This document shows, piece by piece, positions 1-9,371 of a DNA stretch of 64,000 nucleotides. This DNA is from Galbibacter sp. BG1 (GTDB taxonomy: Bacteria > Bacteroidota > Bacteroidia > Flavobacteriales > Flavobacteriaceae). The stretch lies in NCBI RefSeq assembly GCF_013391805.1, contig NZ_CP058364.1:1054501-1118500 (forward strand), written 5' to 3'. The stretch's first letter is position 1. Each line of letters opens with the position of its first letter. Under the pieces are notes generated by a model. That model was not told the DNA's origin and made no database searches. It saw only the letters and a list, made by a program, of their open reading frames with translations. A program made the translations under genes and the position numbers.

Positions 1-1640
1 ATATAGATGCCAAAAGTTATGCTTTGCAAAAAACAATTTCCCAGCTTAATGCAGCTATCGATATACAAGCGGTACAGCATTACCAATATTTTCCAAAAAA
101 CAATATTTGGTTCCCTACCTCCAGTAATGTAGTGGTTGGAAAGGGGGAAAACGATCACGTGGTGAATTTATTCGGTGCCCTTCGCATAGCCACCAGCTCG
201 ACCATGCAAGATTCTTCCATGGTAAGCACCAATCCAGACGATCTTACCAAACATCTCTATTTAAAGTCTGAGACCAAAAACTTCGATATTAGACTCAACG
301 AACCTGTAACCATTGAACGCCAAGGAACCGCCATTAAATTAGTCAATGCAGCAACGACCAGAGACGAAAATTTTTGGAATTCCTATAGAACCAAAAGCAT
401 TACCAATAAAGAAAAGGAAACCTACAAGGTGGTAGATAGCATTGTTACCTCTGGAAACTTCGAGAATAAACTTTCCTTTATAAGGAAGGTAATGGTTGGT
501 TATGTAAGTACAAAATATGTTGATTTCGACTATAAATCGCTTCTTAAGTTTAATCGCTATGAAGGATTTCGCCTTGGTATGAGCGCTATTACCAACAATA
601 ATTTCTCTACTAAATACAAATTAAGCGCCTACGGAGCCTACGGAACGAAAGATGCCGATTTTAAATACGGATTTAGTGCAGAACGCAGGTTGGATAAATA
701 CGACGACACTAGGCTGGGGATTAGCTATAAGGACGATCTTGTGGAAACCGGAAGCCTTTCTTTTATAACAGATGGCAGGGCATTTTATTTGTTTGAACCA
801 CGACTGTTTAATTTGAGTCAGTTTCAAAAAGTAAAAGATATAAGTACATACCTTACGCATGACTTTACGCCAAAGTTAAGCTCGAAGTTTCAATTATCGC
901 ATCAAGATGTCGATCCAACCTTCGACTATACTTTTACCAACGACGGAAAAACGTACAACTCCTATCAAATTAGCTCGATCACTGCTTCTTTCCAATGGAA
1001 CCCATTTAACACTTATATGCAGACCAGCGAAGGGAAAATCGTGGTTGAAAATAAATATCCACAGTTTACCTTACAAACTTCTCAGGCACTACGGGATGTG
1101 TTCGATAGTGATTTGAGTTTTTCTAAAGTAGCTATGCGGGTTATGCACGAAATACAACCACTGAATAAGGGAAAAACAACCTTGCTTTTTGTTGGCGGGA
1201 TTGGTTTTGGAGACCTTCCCATTACAGAGCTGTATAACACTTCCCCCAACCAGCCCGACGGAGAGCAAATTTTAGATAGGTTCTCGGTAGCTGGCAGGGA
1301 TAGCTTTGAAACCATGTACTTTAATGAATTCTTTTCCGATAGATATTTGGTATTTCAAGGGAAACACTTTTTCAAGCGGTTTAATATTACACCAAAATTC
1401 CGACCCGAACTTGTACTTATTTCAAGGTTTGCCATTGGAAACATTTCTGAAAGACAACAGCATGAAGGGGTCGATTTTCAATCTTTGGAAAACGGCTACC
1501 TGGAAAGCGGTCTGGAGATCAATAAAATTATCAAAGGCTTCGGTGTCAACTTCATGTACCGCTATGGCGCTTACCATTTACCAAATTTCGACGACAACAT
1601 TTCCCTTAAGTTCACTTACTATTTTAGTTTAGGTTTTTAG
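1..1640 (+). CDS. DUF5686-type outer-membrane beta-barrel protein, 5'-truncated by window edge
   Basis: The reading frame is open to the left edge (first full codon at 3), so the start lies upstream; a TTG at 24 is not a credible start. About 540 residues of alternating aromatic/polar strands end in a Phe-terminal strand (YYFSLGF), the usual C-terminus of outer-membrane barrels. The pattern matches the C-terminal part of Bacteroidetes DUF5686 proteins, which normally carry a signal peptide and a carboxypeptidase-regulatory-like domain in the missing N-terminal region. The exact function of the family is unknown; an envelope role is inferred. It lies 45 bp upstream of the MMPL exporter on the same strand. 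Confidence 0.75.
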   Translation, partial: IDAKSYALQKTISQLNAAIDIQAVQHYQYFPKNNIWFPTSSNVVVGKGENDHVVNLFGALRIATSSTMQDSSMVSTNPDDLTKHLYLKSETKNFDIRLNEPVTIERQGTAIKLVNAATTRDENFWNSYRTKSITNKEKETYKVVDSIVTSGNFENKLSFIRKVMVGYVSTKYVDFDYKSLLKFNRYEGFRLGMSAITNNNFSTKYKLSAYGAYGTKDADFKYGFSAERRLDKYDDTRLGISYKDDLVETGSLSFITDGRAFYLFEPRLFNLSQFQKVKDISTYLTHDFTPKLSSKFQLSHQDVDPTFDYTFTNDGKTYNSYQISSITASFQWNPFNTYMQTSEGKIVVENKYPQFTLQTSQALRDVFDSDLSFSKVAMRVMHEIQPLNKGKTTLLFVGGIGFGDLPITELYNTSPNQPDGEQILDRFSVAGRDSFETMYFNEFFSDRYLVFQGKHFFKRFNITPKFRPELVLISRFAIGNISERQQHEGVDFQSLENGYLESGLEINKIIKGFGVNFMYRYGAYHLPNFDDNISLKFTYYFSLGF

Positions 1641-1660
1641 GCTCATTGCCTGATGTTGCG

Positions 1661-1668
1661 TACCTTTG
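1661..1668 (+). promoter_or_regulatory. Bacteroidetes -7 box (TACCTTTG) for the MMPL gene
   Basis: TACCTTTG matches the TAnnTTTG consensus and sits 17 nt before the ATG at 1686. It falls inside the longer reading frame that begins at 1653, which argues for the later start. No good TTG element is seen at the right spacing. Confidence 0.4.
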
Positions 1669-1685
1669 CACGGAAATTTTATCGA

Positions 1686-4076
1686 ATGCTCAACAAGATC
1701 ACAAAAGGTTTTTGGAAAAAAACGGCAAGAATCATTCTTCGAAACCGTATTCTAATATTGCTAATGCTCCTTGGCATCACTATTTTTTTAGGGATGCAAT
1801 GGAAAAATATGCGGTTTACCTTTACGGAAGCAAACCTTCTTCCAGATCATCACCCAATAAACCTGGAATACAATAAGTTTTTGGAGACATTTGGAGAGGA
1901 AGGAAACCTTATTGTCATTGCAATAAAAGACAGCAACCTTTTTACCCCTAAAAATTTCAATGCCTGGAATAAGTTGAGCAAACAATTACAAGCGAAGCCA
2001 GAAGTAGATTTGGTTATCTCTACCGATAACTTACAGAAACTGGTTAAAAACACAGACGACCAGCGCTTTGAGCTCGAGCCCCTCATAAAAAATAAAATAA
2101 AAACCAAAGCTGAAGTCGATAGCATAAAAGATGAAATCTTTTTAAAACTCCCATTTTACCAAAGTTTACTTTTCAACAAGGAGACCCACACTATTCGCTC
2201 TGCCATTTACATCGACAAGGAAATTGTAAATACGAATGTTCGAAAAGACTTTGTATTGAATGATTTTGAACCTCTCATAAAAGATTTCGAAGAGAAAACA
2301 GGTTTAGATGTGCGGGTTTCTGGAATGCCTTACATCAGAACGCTCAACTCCCAAAGTATCATCGACGAAATTAGTATGTTTATTGGTGCGGCCTTAGGGG
2401 TGACTTCACTTATATTCTTTTTCTTTTTTCGTTCTTTTAGAGCCACTTTTATCTCCATGATCGTAGTTATTATTGGAGTGATGTGGGCCTTTGGTATCTT
2501 AGGATTACTACATTATGAAATTACCGTCTTAACTGCGTTAATTCCGCCATTGATAATTGTTATTGGTATCCCCAATTGTATTTTCCTAATTAATAAATAC
2601 CAGCAAGAAGTACAAAAGCATGGAAACCAAGCCAAGTCGTTACAAAGGGTAATTTCCAACGTTGGGAATGCCACCTTAATGACCAATATTACAACGGCAG
2701 CTGGTTTTGCTACCTTTATTATTACGGAAAGTAAATTATTGAAGGAATTTGGAATCGTCGCTTCCCTTAACATTTTCGCTATTTTCGTACTCTCCCTGTT
2801 GATTATCCCCATTATTTACAGCTTTATGCCACTGCCTAAAAACAAGCATTTAAAGCATTTGAATACGAGGTGGATAAACACTTTTGTTAGCTGGATGGAA
2901 AACAGCGTGCGCAATCATAGAATAGCAGTATTCATCATTTCCTTAATAGCTCTTATTGCCAGTATTATTGGGATATATCAAATAAGAATTTCCGGAAGTT
3001 TAATTGAAGACATGCCTAAAAGTGCCGCTTTTTTTGATGACATCCGTTTTTTCGAAAAGGAATTTGATGGGATCCTTCCAGTTGAAATTATGGTAGACAC
3101 CAAAAGAAAAAATGGGGTCATGAAATTGTCTACGTTAAGGCGAATGGAAGATCTAGAAGAACTCATAAGGGAAATCCCAGAACTTTCAGATCCTGTTTCC
3201 ATTACCAATCTTGTTAAATACTCCAAGCAAGCCTATTACAATGGAAACCCAAATTACTACCAACTTCCCAACAACCAAGAAAATACCTTTATTTTATCAT
3301 ATGCCAAAAAATCTTCAGGAGAGGCCGATTTACTGAAAAGCTTTGTAGACTCTACCGGTCAAGTGGCTCGTATTACCACTTTTATGCAAGACATAGGCAC
3401 CGATAAAATGGAGGGTATTGAAGCCGATCTCTGGAAAAAAATACACAAAGTACTTCCAGAGGATCGATACGATGTAACCTTAACGGGAAAGGCTTTGGTT
3501 TTTATGAAAGGAACCAAATATTTGGTTAAAAACTTAATAATGTCGTTAGCATTGGCCATTTTCCTCATTTCTCTTTTTATGGCTTATATGTTCCGGTCTT
3601 TTAAAATGATAATCGTTTCACTAATTCCGAACATACTTCCTTTAATTATTACTGCGGGAATGATGGGCTTTTTAGGAATCCCTATTAAACCTTCTACCAT
3701 TTTGGTCTTTAGCGTTGCTTTCGGGATTTCCGTGGACGACACCATTCACTTCTTGGCAAAATATAGGCAAGAGCTTGCTAAAAACCATTGGAATATCAGA
3801 AAATCAGTTTACAACGCATTACGGGAAACAGGGGTTAGTATGTTCTACACATCTATTGTACTATTCTTTGGTTTCTCTGTGTTTATGCTTAGCAGTTTTG
3901 GTGGCACCAAAGCCCTCGGTGGTCTTGTTTCTTTTACCTTATTGGTAGCTATGCTCGCAAATTTAATTTTACTTCCCGCACTATTATTGGCTTTAGAAAG
4001 AAATATCGCAAATAAAAAAGTTCTCAAAAAGCCCAATATTGATGTGCTTCCAAAAAATGGAAAAGATGGGATTTAG
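1686..4076 (+). CDS. MMPL/RND superfamily transporter
   Basis: This is an inner-membrane RND-type permease of about 796 residues. It has two homologous halves, each with one TM helix, a large periplasmic loop and a bundle of TM helices. The second half carries GISVDDTIHFLAKYR, the GxxxDD proton-relay motif of MMPL/Dispatched-like proteins. The equivalent site in the first half is IGIPNCIFLINKY and lacks the acidic pair. Such proteins export lipids, hopanoids or other hydrophobic substrates; the substrate here cannot be told. I chose the ATG at 1686 over the in-frame ATG at 1653 because a -7 promoter box lies between them. The next gene is 400 bp away. Confidence 0.85.
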   Translation: MLNKITKGFWKKTARIILRNRILILLMLLGITIFLGMQWKNMRFTFTEANLLPDHHPINLEYNKFLETFGEEGNLIVIAIKDSNLFTPKNFNAWNKLSKQLQAKPEVDLVISTDNLQKLVKNTDDQRFELEPLIKNKIKTKAEVDSIKDEIFLKLPFYQSLLFNKETHTIRSAIYIDKEIVNTNVRKDFVLNDFEPLIKDFEEKTGLDVRVSGMPYIRTLNSQSIIDEISMFIGAALGVTSLIFFFFFRSFRATFISMIVVIIGVMWAFGILGLLHYEITVLTALIPPLIIVIGIPNCIFLINKYQQEVQKHGNQAKSLQRVISNVGNATLMTNITTAAGFATFIITESKLLKEFGIVASLNIFAIFVLSLLIIPIIYSFMPLPKNKHLKHLNTRWINTFVSWMENSVRNHRIAVFIISLIALIASIIGIYQIRISGSLIEDMPKSAAFFDDIRFFEKEFDGILPVEIMVDTKRKNGVMKLSTLRRMEDLEELIREIPELSDPVSITNLVKYSKQAYYNGNPNYYQLPNNQENTFILSYAKKSSGEADLLKSFVDSTGQVARITTFMQDIGTDKMEGIEADLWKKIHKVLPEDRYDVTLTGKALVFMKGTKYLVKNLIMSLALAIFLISLFMAYMFRSFKMIIVSLIPNILPLIITAGMMGFLGIPIKPSTILVFSVAFGISVDDTIHFLAKYRQELAKNHWNIRKSVYNALRETGVSMFYTSIVLFFGFSVFMLSSFGGTKALGGLVSFTLLVAMLANLILLPALLLALERNIANKKVLKKPNIDVLPKNGKDGI

Positions 4077-4120
4077 TATTTCATAAGTCACACCAAAAAA
4101 AGCAAATAATTAAAATTGAG

Positions 4121-4164
4121 CCCATAAAAAAAGTCTGCCGAAAACGAATTTTCGAGCAGACTTT
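4121..4164 (-). terminator. intrinsic terminator, minus orientation
   Basis: Arms AAAGTCTGC (4130-4138) and GCAGACTTT (4156-4164) enclose an inner CGAAAA/TTTTCG stem with loop CGAA and one bulged A. The T-tract is on the minus strand (plus 4126-4132 is all A), so it terminates leftward transcription. On the plus strand it is followed by AAGG and has no T-tract. Confidence 0.65.
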
Positions 4165-4340
4165 AAGGTTCCCCCAAACCTACATTCTTATATATCTTGA
4201 AATTTTTTTTATCCTCAATGCCCTAAACAAACTTAGGCAAAACATTCAAACAAAATATGGGTGTTTTTCCCCTTTTTATTTTAATAAAAAAACCTTAAAA
4301 GTTTTCCTCGTTATGTTAAATATACAAAAAAATATATATT
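4121..4340 (-). ncRNA. candidate minus-strand small RNA ending at an orphan terminator
   Basis: The 400-bp gap between the MMPL gene and asnS has no credible coding frame, but on the minus strand it ends in a strong intrinsic terminator (hairpin 4130-4164 followed by seven U). No minus-strand gene lies upstream to use it. Just before the hairpin the minus strand reads TTTGGGGG (4171-4178). The same TTTGGGG feature precedes the hairpin of the twin repeats at 41.5 kb. The 5' end is a guess; a weak TATATTTA box lies near 4320. A degenerate terminator used by plus-strand readthrough is the main alternative. Confidence 0.3.
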
Positions 4341-4440
4341 GAACATATTATCAGCAAATTAATTTTAAGTAAAAAAAACAATTTTCTGGACAAATGCGTT
4401 ATTATCCCATAATGGAAGTTTAAAACTAGGTTTAAAATTT

Positions 4441-4448
4441 TATCTTTG
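4441..4448 (+). promoter_or_regulatory. -7 box (TATCTTTG) of asnS
   Basis: TATCTTTG matches TAnnTTTG exactly and lies 27 nt before the asnS ATG at 4476, giving a leader of roughly 24 nt. An apparent TTG start at 4446 is part of this box and is therefore not used. Confidence 0.55.
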
Positions 4449-4475
4449 TGCCCTCAATTATACAAGCATCCTAGA

Positions 4476-5909
4476 ATGAAAATAGACAGTATAAAGGAAC
4501 TGCTTACGGGCGATAAGGTTCTGCAAGAAGTAAAAACAAAAGGTTGGATACGTACATTTAGAAGCAATCGTTTTATAGCACTAAATGATGGCTCCACCAT
4601 TAATAATATTCAGTGTGTGGTAGATTTTGAAAATACAGATGAAACCATACTTAAAGACTTAAACACAGGAGCAGCGATTAGTGTTACCGGTACTTTGGTG
4701 GAAAGCCAAGGAAAAGGTCAAAATGTAGAAATACAAGTAAAGGAAATTAATATTCTTGGAGGCGCAAACCCAGAAGAATACCCCATTCAACCCAAAAAAC
4801 ATTCGCTGGAGTTTTTAAGGGAAAAGGCACATTTAAGAGTTCGCACCAGTACGTTTAGTGCCGTAATGCGCGTTCGTTCTGCCTTGTCTTTTGCGGTTCA
4901 CCAGTACTTCAACAGCAATGGGTTTTATTATGTTAACACCCCCATCATTACAGGTTCCGATGCTGAGGGAGCTGGAGAAATGTTCCGTGTGTCTACATTA
5001 GACCCTAAAAATCCGCCTTTAAAAGACAATAACGAAATTAACTACAAAGAAGATTTCTTTGGTAAAGAAACAAATCTTACTGTTTCTGGACAGTTGGAAG
5101 CCGAAACCTACGCCATGGGCCTAGGAAAAGTATATACATTCGGTCCAACATTCAGAGCGGAAAACTCCAATACCTCAAGACACCTTGCAGAATTTTGGAT
5201 GATAGAACCTGAGGTTGCTTTTTTAGACCTTGACGGAAACATGGATCTTGCAGAAGACTTTATCAAATATGTGCTTCGTTATGTTTTAGATAATTGCAAA
5301 GACGATCTTGAGTTTCTCGAAAACAGGTTATTACAAGAAGAAAAGACCAAGCCGCAAGCCGAAAGAAGCGAAATGAAACTTACGGAAAAGCTTCATTTTG
5401 TTCTAGACAATAATTTTAAGAGAGTTAGTTATACCGAGGCTATCGATATTTTAAAGAACTCCAAACCCAACAAAAAGAAGAAGTTCAATTACCTTATTGA
5501 AGAATGGGGAGCCGACTTACAAAGTGAACATGAACGTTTTTTGGTAGAAAAACACTTTAAAGCTCCAGTTATATTGTTCGATTACCCTTCTAAAATAAAG
5601 GCATTTTACATGCGCCAAAACGAAGACGGTAAAACAGTTCGAGCCATGGATATTCTTTTCCCCGGCATCGGTGAAATTGTAGGGGGATCACAAAGGGAAG
5701 AACGTTACGATGTTTTATTGGAGAAAGTAAAAGCCATGGGGATCGATGAAAAAGAACTTTGGTGGTATCTCGATTTAAGAAAATTTGGTACGGCAACACA
5801 CAGTGGTTTCGGCCTAGGTTTCGAACGTTTGGTTTTATTTGCAACAGGAATGACCAACATTAGAGATGTAATACCGTTCCCAAGAACCCCTCAAAACGCC
5901 GAATTTTAG
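4476..5909 (+). CDS. asnS: asparagine--tRNA ligase
   Basis: This cytoplasmic class IIb aminoacyl-tRNA synthetase (477 aa) charges tRNA-Asn with asparagine. The N-terminal OB-fold anticodon-binding domain (roughly residues 10-110, with [11 protein letters not shown]) precedes the class II core. Motif 2 is seen as [21 protein letters not shown] and motif 3 as [15 protein letters not shown] near the C-terminus. The ending [12 protein letters not shown] is typical of AsnRS. Length is normal for the family. The upstream TTG extension (10 residues) overlaps the promoter box and was rejected. It is followed by a clear terminator and then rpoN. Confidence 0.97.
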   Translation: MKIDSIKELLTGDKVLQEVKTKGWIRTFRSNRFIALNDGSTINNIQCVVDFENTDETILKDLNTGAAISVTGTLVESQGKGQNVEIQVKEINILGGANPEEYPIQPKKHSLEFLREKAHLRVRTSTFSAVMRVRSALSFAVHQYFNSNGFYYVNTPIITGSDAEGAGEMFRVSTLDPKNPPLKDNNEINYKEDFFGKETNLTVSGQLEAETYAMGLGKVYTFGPTFRAENSNTSRHLAEFWMIEPEVAFLDLDGNMDLAEDFIKYVLRYVLDNCKDDLEFLENRLLQEEKTKPQAERSEMKLTEKLHFVLDNNFKRVSYTEAIDILKNSKPNKKKKFNYLIEEWGADLQSEHERFLVEKHFKAPVILFDYPSKIKAFYMRQNEDGKTVRAMDILFPGIGEIVGGSQREERYDVLLEKVKAMGIDEKELWWYLDLRKFGTATHSGFGLGFERLVLFATGMTNIRDVIPFPRTPQNAEF

Positions 5910-5933
5910 AATATATTAACAATAAGTAATCAT

Positions 5934-5980
5934 AAAACTAGCACATAGACGCCGTTCATGTTGCTAGTTTTTTTATTTTT
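5934..5980 (+). terminator. intrinsic terminator of asnS
   Basis: Arms AAAACTAGCA (5934-5943) and TGCTAGTTTT (5962-5971) are followed by a T-rich tail to 5980. It sits 24 bp after the asnS stop and before rpoN. Confidence 0.8.
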
Positions 5981-6000
5981 ATAGAAAGGTAAACAACCAT

Positions 6001-7461
6001 ATGCTTAAGCAGCAACTACAATTTAAATTATCGCAGAAATTATCTCCGCAACAAATTCAATTGATGAAATTGATACAGTTGCCTACGCAAGCTTTTGAAC
6101 AACGCTTAAAACAGGAATTGGAGGAAAATCCGGCTTTAGAAAGCGGTAAAGAAGAAACGTTGGATTACGAAAATGATGATTTGGATAATTCTTCTCAAGA
6201 CGATTACGATAATGAATCCATCAATGCTGAAGATATTAATGTAGACGAATATTTAAGCGATGATGAGATCCCCGAATACAGACTTCAGGCCAATAATTAC
6301 AGTAGTGATGATGAGGAAAAAACAGTTCCTTACGCGGCAGGGACCTCATTTCATCAATACCTTTTAAATCAACTAAACACTTTTAGACTTAGTGATGAAG
6401 AAAGGGATATTGCAGAATTTTTGGTGGGCAGTGTAGACGAAAGTGGTTACATAAGAAGGGAGATTAGCGATATCGTAGACGATTTGGCTTTTACCCAAAA
6501 CATTTTTACCGAAGAAGCAGAGGTAGAGAAAGTTTTGGCAAGAGTGCAACTGCTGGATCCCGCCGGCGTTTGTGCACGCGATTTGCGGGAATGCCTTTTA
6601 ATACAGTTAGAACGCAAAGAGCCTACCCCAAGTATAGATCTTGCAATTGAGATTCTCGACAAATCCTTCGAACAGTTTACCAAAAAACATTACAACCGAC
6701 TCATTCAAAAATTTGATATAACGGAAGAAGAATTGCGTAACGCCATTCACGAAATTGAAAGACTAAACCCGAAACCGGGTGGTTCTTATTCTGGCAATAA
6801 TAGAATGGTAGAGCATGTAGTACCCGATTTCACCATTAAAATTATGGATGGCGAACTAGAACTCACCCTTAATGGGAGAAATGCGCCAGAATTGCATGTA
6901 TCCCGCGAGTATAATAATATGCTTAAAGGATATAAAGACACCAAGTCAAAGTCTAAATCGCAAAAAGATGCTGTTCAGTTCATCAAGCAAAAACTCGATG
7001 CCGCCAAATGGTTTATCGATGCGATTAAACAACGGCAAGAAACGCTGTATGTTACAATGAACTGCATTATGCATTACCAAGAGGAGTATTTTTTAACAGG
7101 TGATGAGCGTAAGTTAAAGCCAATGATTTTAAAAGATATCGCAGACACTATTGGCATGGATGTCTCTACGGTTTCTAGGGTTGCCAACAGCAAATATGTA
7201 GATACCCCTTATGGCACCAAACTGATAAAGGAATTCTTTTCTGAATCTATGAAAAATGAAGAAGGGGAAGACGTTTCTACTCGGGAAATTAAAAAGATCT
7301 TGGAAACAGTTATCCTAGAGGAAGACAAAAAGAAACCTTTAACAGATGATAAACTGGCTAATATTTTAAAGGAAAAAGGATATCCTATTGCCAGAAGAAC
7401 GGTTGCAAAATACAGGGAGCAACTTCATATTCCTGTAGCCCGTTTAAGAAAAGAAATATAA
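6001..7461 (+). CDS. rpoN: RNA polymerase sigma-54 factor
   Basis: This is the alternative sigma factor sigma-54 (486 aa), which directs RNA polymerase to -24/-12 promoters with bacterial enhancer-binding proteins. The Gln/Leu-rich activator-interacting region I is at residues 1-50 (LSPQQIQLMKLIQLP), followed by an acidic linker (about 50-105). The core-binding domain comes next, and the C-terminal DNA-binding domain contains the diagnostic RpoN box ARRTVAKYRE. All regions are present and the length is normal. The ATG lies 20 bp after the asnS terminator, and the stop overlaps the next gene's start by one base, so the two are probably co-transcribed. Confidence 0.97.
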   Translation: MLKQQLQFKLSQKLSPQQIQLMKLIQLPTQAFEQRLKQELEENPALESGKEETLDYENDDLDNSSQDDYDNESINAEDINVDEYLSDDEIPEYRLQANNYSSDDEEKTVPYAAGTSFHQYLLNQLNTFRLSDEERDIAEFLVGSVDESGYIRREISDIVDDLAFTQNIFTEEAEVEKVLARVQLLDPAGVCARDLRECLLIQLERKEPTPSIDLAIEILDKSFEQFTKKHYNRLIQKFDITEEELRNAIHEIERLNPKPGGSYSGNNRMVEHVVPDFTIKIMDGELELTLNGRNAPELHVSREYNNMLKGYKDTKSKSKSQKDAVQFIKQKLDAAKWFIDAIKQRQETLYVTMNCIMHYQEEYFLTGDERKLKPMILKDIADTIGMDVSTVSRVANSKYVDTPYGTKLIKEFFSESMKNEEGEDVSTREIKKILETVILEEDKKKPLTDDKLANILKEKGYPIARRTVAKYREQLHIPVARLRKEI

Positions 7462-8066
7462 TGCGTGCATTTTCTAAGTTAATCAGTTTTATTTTCAATC
7501 CACTTTTTATTCCCTTGGCAGGAACGGCCTTGTATTTCTTGATTTCCCCAAAATACAACCCACCAGAGGCGCGAAAACTTATTTTACTGGCCATTGCAAT
7601 TGTAACCGTGGTCATTCCTTTTATTTTCTACCTTTTATTAAAAAACCTAGGGTGGATAACAAGTAGTGAAATTACACAAACAAAAGAACGCAAGCTCCCA
7701 TTAATTATTTGTACTATTTTAATTTACATAACACTAATAAAAATTACACCCATATCATATTCCAGCGAACTCTACTTCTACTTCGTAGGGATTTTAGGGG
7801 CACTTATAAGCGCCCTAATAATGGTTTATCTTAACTTTAAGATAAGTTTGCACACTATGGGCATAAGTGGCTTGGCGACCTTTATTTTAGGATTGTCCAT
7901 TCACTATGAAATAAATATCACCATGGGATTGGCATTATTGGTTCTTTGCCTAGGTATGGTAGCCACTGCAAGGCTTCACCTTAAATCTCATAAAGGACTG
8001 GAAATAATTGCCGGAATGTTTATTGGTGTCTTAACCCAATTCATAACGTTTGGCTATTGGCTATAG
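7461..8066 (+). CDS. polytopic membrane protein, possibly PAP2-like
   Basis: A 201-aa protein with about six hydrophobic segments and no signal peptide. It starts at the ATG whose A is the last base of the rpoN stop (TAATG), so translational coupling is likely. The segments around LHTMGISGLATF and TARLHLKSHKG recall the histidine-bearing motifs of the PAP2 phosphatase fold, but the full KxxxxxxRP/PSGH/SRxxxxxH signature is not complete. It may be a degenerate or distant member; activity is unproven. Its 3' end overlaps the convergent gene at 8061 by 6 bp, with no terminator between them. Confidence 0.6.
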   Translation: MRAFSKLISFIFNPLFIPLAGTALYFLISPKYNPPEARKLILLAIAIVTVVIPFIFYLLLKNLGWITSSEITQTKERKLPLIICTILIYITLIKITPISYSSELYFYFVGILGALISALIMVYLNFKISLHTMGISGLATFILGLSIHYEINITMGLALLVLCLGMVATARLHLKSHKGLEIIAGMFIGVLTQFITFGYWL

Positions 8067-8762
8067 AATGTAGAATATGAGGCCCGCCTTAAAAATTCTA
8101 GGCTCTAGAGCTTCCCCGTCGACCGTAAATTTATCATCTTCAAAAACATTAGAAAGATCGTACTGTGCATAAAAGTTCCAAGTGTTATACCCAAAACTAA
8201 GATAAACCCCGTACTGTATGTTTCTAATATCCGGATTGTCGAAGGTAAACTTAAATGTATCTGTTACCAATTTGGACTTTCCTGAAAGTAAATAAGAAAA
8301 CTTAATTCCGCTATAAATTCTCCAAAAACGATAGTTATCCGATTGGGAATTCCGCCAACGAAATTCAATGGGAAACTCAACGAAATTCATTTTAAGCATA
8401 TTCCTGTTATAAGAAAAATCATCAGGAATTTCTTGATAAAATATGTTGCCATTCTCATCTTTATCAGCCAGCAAATCGCTATATATGGAACTAATTGAAA
8501 GTCCGGCGCCCAAACCAAACCCAATATTTCGACGTCTATTTATTGGCAAGTCTTTTATAAAGCCTACAATAAAGTTATATGAAAAGCTACTTTGCCCAAT
8601 ATCGCTTGGTGCGCGAGTAAGTAAATTGTAATTAAGCCCTATATAGAATTGATCTTCAAAATATTTCTCATCGGCTTCCACTACCACAAGTGTATCACTT
8701 TGTGCACAAATAAAATTGGTTATAAATGCCGAAATTAGAACAACAAGGGACCTTAATTTCAT
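8061..8762 (-). CDS. outer-membrane beta-barrel protein (porin/PorT-like family)
   Basis: 233 aa. An N-terminal signal peptide (cleavage probably after ICAQ, residue 21) is followed by amphipathic strands typical of the small 8-10-strand barrels of the PF13568 type, ending in an aromatic strand (GLIFYIL). It is annotated in relatives as porin family or PorT-like. I would not equate it with the type IX secretion protein PorT/SprT on sequence grounds alone. It lies downstream of the ExbB/ExbD cluster but is separated from it by a terminator, and it overlaps the convergent upstream membrane gene by 6 bp. Confidence 0.75.
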   Translation of the reverse strand: MKLRSLVVLISAFITNFICAQSDTLVVVEADEKYFEDQFYIGLNYNLLTRAPSDIGQSSFSYNFIVGFIKDLPINRRRNIGFGLGAGLSISSIYSDLLADKDENGNIFYQEIPDDFSYNRNMLKMNFVEFPIEFRWRNSQSDNYRFWRIYSGIKFSYLLSGKSKLVTDTFKFTFDNPDIRNIQYGVYLSFGYNTWNFYAQYDLSNVFEDDKFTVDGEALEPRIFKAGLIFYIL

Positions 8763-8806
8763 GTATGATGTTTTACCGGTAAAGGTACAGCAAATAAGAA
8801 GTAAAT

Positions 8807-8843
8807 AAAAAACGCTTCAATCAAAAAGAAAGAAGCGTTTTTT
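8807..8843 (-). terminator. intrinsic terminator of the exbB-exbD operon
   Basis: Twelve-base perfect arms AAAAAACGCTTC (8807-8818) and GAAGCGTTTTTT (8832-8843) surround a 13-nt loop. The minus-strand tail is T-rich (TTTTTTATTTA). The plus-strand side is also T-rich, so it may work both ways. Confidence 0.75.
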
Positions 8844-8870
8844 AAATATAAGTTTAATTGAAATGTGTAT

Positions 8871-9353
8871 TTATTTCAAATTTTGAAAAGCATCACCAGT
8901 TTTGGTGGTATAGTTAATTTTAAGTGCATTCACTTTTCTCAACTCTTGCTTAATGTCTGAAACAAGCCCCATATTGGTCTCATGATCGACTTTCAAAGCG
9001 GTGGTAAGCACATTTTGTAGCTCTTCACGCTTTGATGATCTTTCTGCCAAAACATAGTTGGCTACCTCTGAAACGTCTGCAAATTTATCATTTAATTGAA
9101 TTTTTGCAGCAGTTCCGAATTTGTCTTGGTAACGCGGACTAGGTTTTCCAGCATAAATATAAATTACCCTGTCTTTTTTATCAAGTTTTTGAACTTGATC
9201 AGCATAAGGCAATTCATTTTTTATCATAAGGGAACTATCCTTCATTGTGGTTACCGTCATGAAGAAGAATAACAACATGAAAACGATATCCGGCAATGAT
9301 GCGGTTGAAACCGCAGGTAAATCCCCTTTCTTTTTCTTTGTGAATTTTGCCAT
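8871..9353 (-). CDS. exbD: ExbD/TolR family biopolymer transport protein (second copy)
   Basis: 160 aa. It has a short basic cytoplasmic N-terminus, then one TM helix (about residues 22-40, VFMLLFFFMTVT) preceded by the conserved Asp in LPDIVFM that takes part in proton transfer, and then a periplasmic domain. ExbD works with ExbB to energise TonB-dependent uptake at the outer membrane. It lies 18 bp downstream of the first exbD and is the last gene of a four-gene operon (exbB, 4-TM protein, exbD, exbD). Paired ExbDs are common in Bacteroidetes. Confidence 0.9.
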   Translation of the reverse strand: MAKFTKKKKGDLPAVSTASLPDIVFMLLFFFMTVTTMKDSSLMIKNELPYADQVQKLDKKDRVIYIYAGKPSPRYQDKFGTAAKIQLNDKFADVSEVANYVLAERSSKREELQNVLTTALKVDHETNMGLVSDIKQELRKVNALKINYTTKTGDAFQNLK

Positions 9354-9371
9354 AATAGCTTTACTAATTAA

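Noticed and set aside
1646-1876. 76-aa frame overlapping the MMPL gene start
   Set aside because: It is a shadow in another frame of the transporter, with no protein-like features.
8061-8762. Type IX secretion protein PorT/SprT
   Set aside because: The fold class agrees but the gene context (rpoN, exb) and the lack of diagnostic residues do not allow that specific name.
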